This document shows positions 40,078-40,421 of a DNA stretch of 40,421 nt, piece by piece. Below the pieces are notes generated by a model. It ran no database searches. It saw nothing but the letters and a program-made list of their open reading frames with translations, and was not told where the DNA came from. Source of the stretch: Gymnopilus junonius (Eukaryota; Basidiomycota; Agaricomycetes; Agaricales; Galerinaceae); the NCBI GenBank assembly GCA_015501075.1, contig JADNYJ010000296.1, positions 1 to 40,421 on the forward strand, read 5' to 3'. The position numbers and the translations under genes were made by a program. How positions within the stretch are numbered: the first letter of the stretch is position 1; every line of letters begins with the position of its first letter.

Positions 40078-40421
40078 TTTTGAATCAGTTAACTTCTTCG
40101 ATACCATCATTTCCTGGCCAATCTTTTGTATCTATATAGCATTGTCTTTTTGGCATCTTGGTCGACGTTCCATCACATATCCTCTTTACCTTTGGCATGC
40201 CAACTCCTTAACGGACATCCATAGCGATGACGGAAAAGTATAGATAATCTACAAACGCAGTCAGCGTTGATCCTAGAATAGATCACGCGCAAATGCGCCA
40301 AAGGGTTCAAGGAGGGGATAATATTGATGCCTATGCCTTAAGGCAGAATGAATCATATGCCCGCAGTTCTCAAGGGCCTTTCCTCTGTGTGAGATTTGTT
40401 TCTTTCTCTTCAGAAGGCATC
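40078..40421. other. Window end, no gene seen
   Basis: 3' flank of thioesterase C. No exon recognised before the window stops. Confidence 0.4.

Overview
This window looks like genomic DNA from a mushroom-forming basidiomycete (Agaricomycetes). Almost every gene is cut by 45-70 nt introns with GT..AG ends and CTRAY-like branch sites. Several families are typical of Basidiomycota: a DUF6534 seven-helix protein, DUF7918, DUF6699, RNase H-like paralogues and small cysteine-rich secreted proteins. No rRNA, tRNA, CRISPR array or intact autonomous transposon was recognised. Family names come from reading the sequence, not from a database search. Exon models were assembled by hand and checked for reading phase.

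Left part (1-10 kb): a gene graveyard built around a small secreted protein family with an eight-cysteine C-terminal knot. There are two intact copies (4825-5124, 7109-7435), one frameshifted copy (88-395), one copy with a CGA-to-TGA nonsense change (811-1098) and one scrap (about 4570-4650). Between them lie a decayed inverted copy of the DUF7918 gene fused directly upstream of the nonsense copy, a broken aminoglycoside-phosphotransferase-like gene, a fragment resembling DUF7770, and an 871-bp element with 28-bp terminal inverted repeats and a 5-bp target duplication. About 2.5 kb of apparently gene-free DNA follows.

Middle (10-20 kb): PAPS reductase (MET16-type) with a Cbf1-type TCACGTG site upstream; a 43-codon OST4 gene; the five-exon DUF7918 parent gene; two RNase H-like paralogues with a relic of a third between them; and a DUF6699 gene.

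GC-rich block (20-28 kb): two large low-complexity genes diverge from a promoter with three ACGCGT boxes. The leftward gene (RGG-rich C-terminus, about 1,052 aa) carries an apparent one-base insertion in exon 1. The rightward gene (903 aa) has a CHORD-like cysteine/histidine zinc-binding module.

Right part (28-40 kb): two small leftward genes, one only 67 bp head-to-head with a LARP7/Pof8-like xRRM protein (579 aa); a DUF6534 membrane protein read as 17 exons, several under 30 nt; a NADAR-domain protein with an N-terminal myristoylation motif; and a cluster of three HotDog (PaaI/ACOT13-like) thioesterases, of which one looks intact, one lacks an ATG and one has a one-base deletion.

Housekeeping genes (MET16, OST4, LARP7-like) are intact while paralogous accessory families are duplicated and decaying around them. 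Transition-type nonsense changes and single-base indels recur. Some single-base indels could be assembly errors, and this is flagged where it matters.
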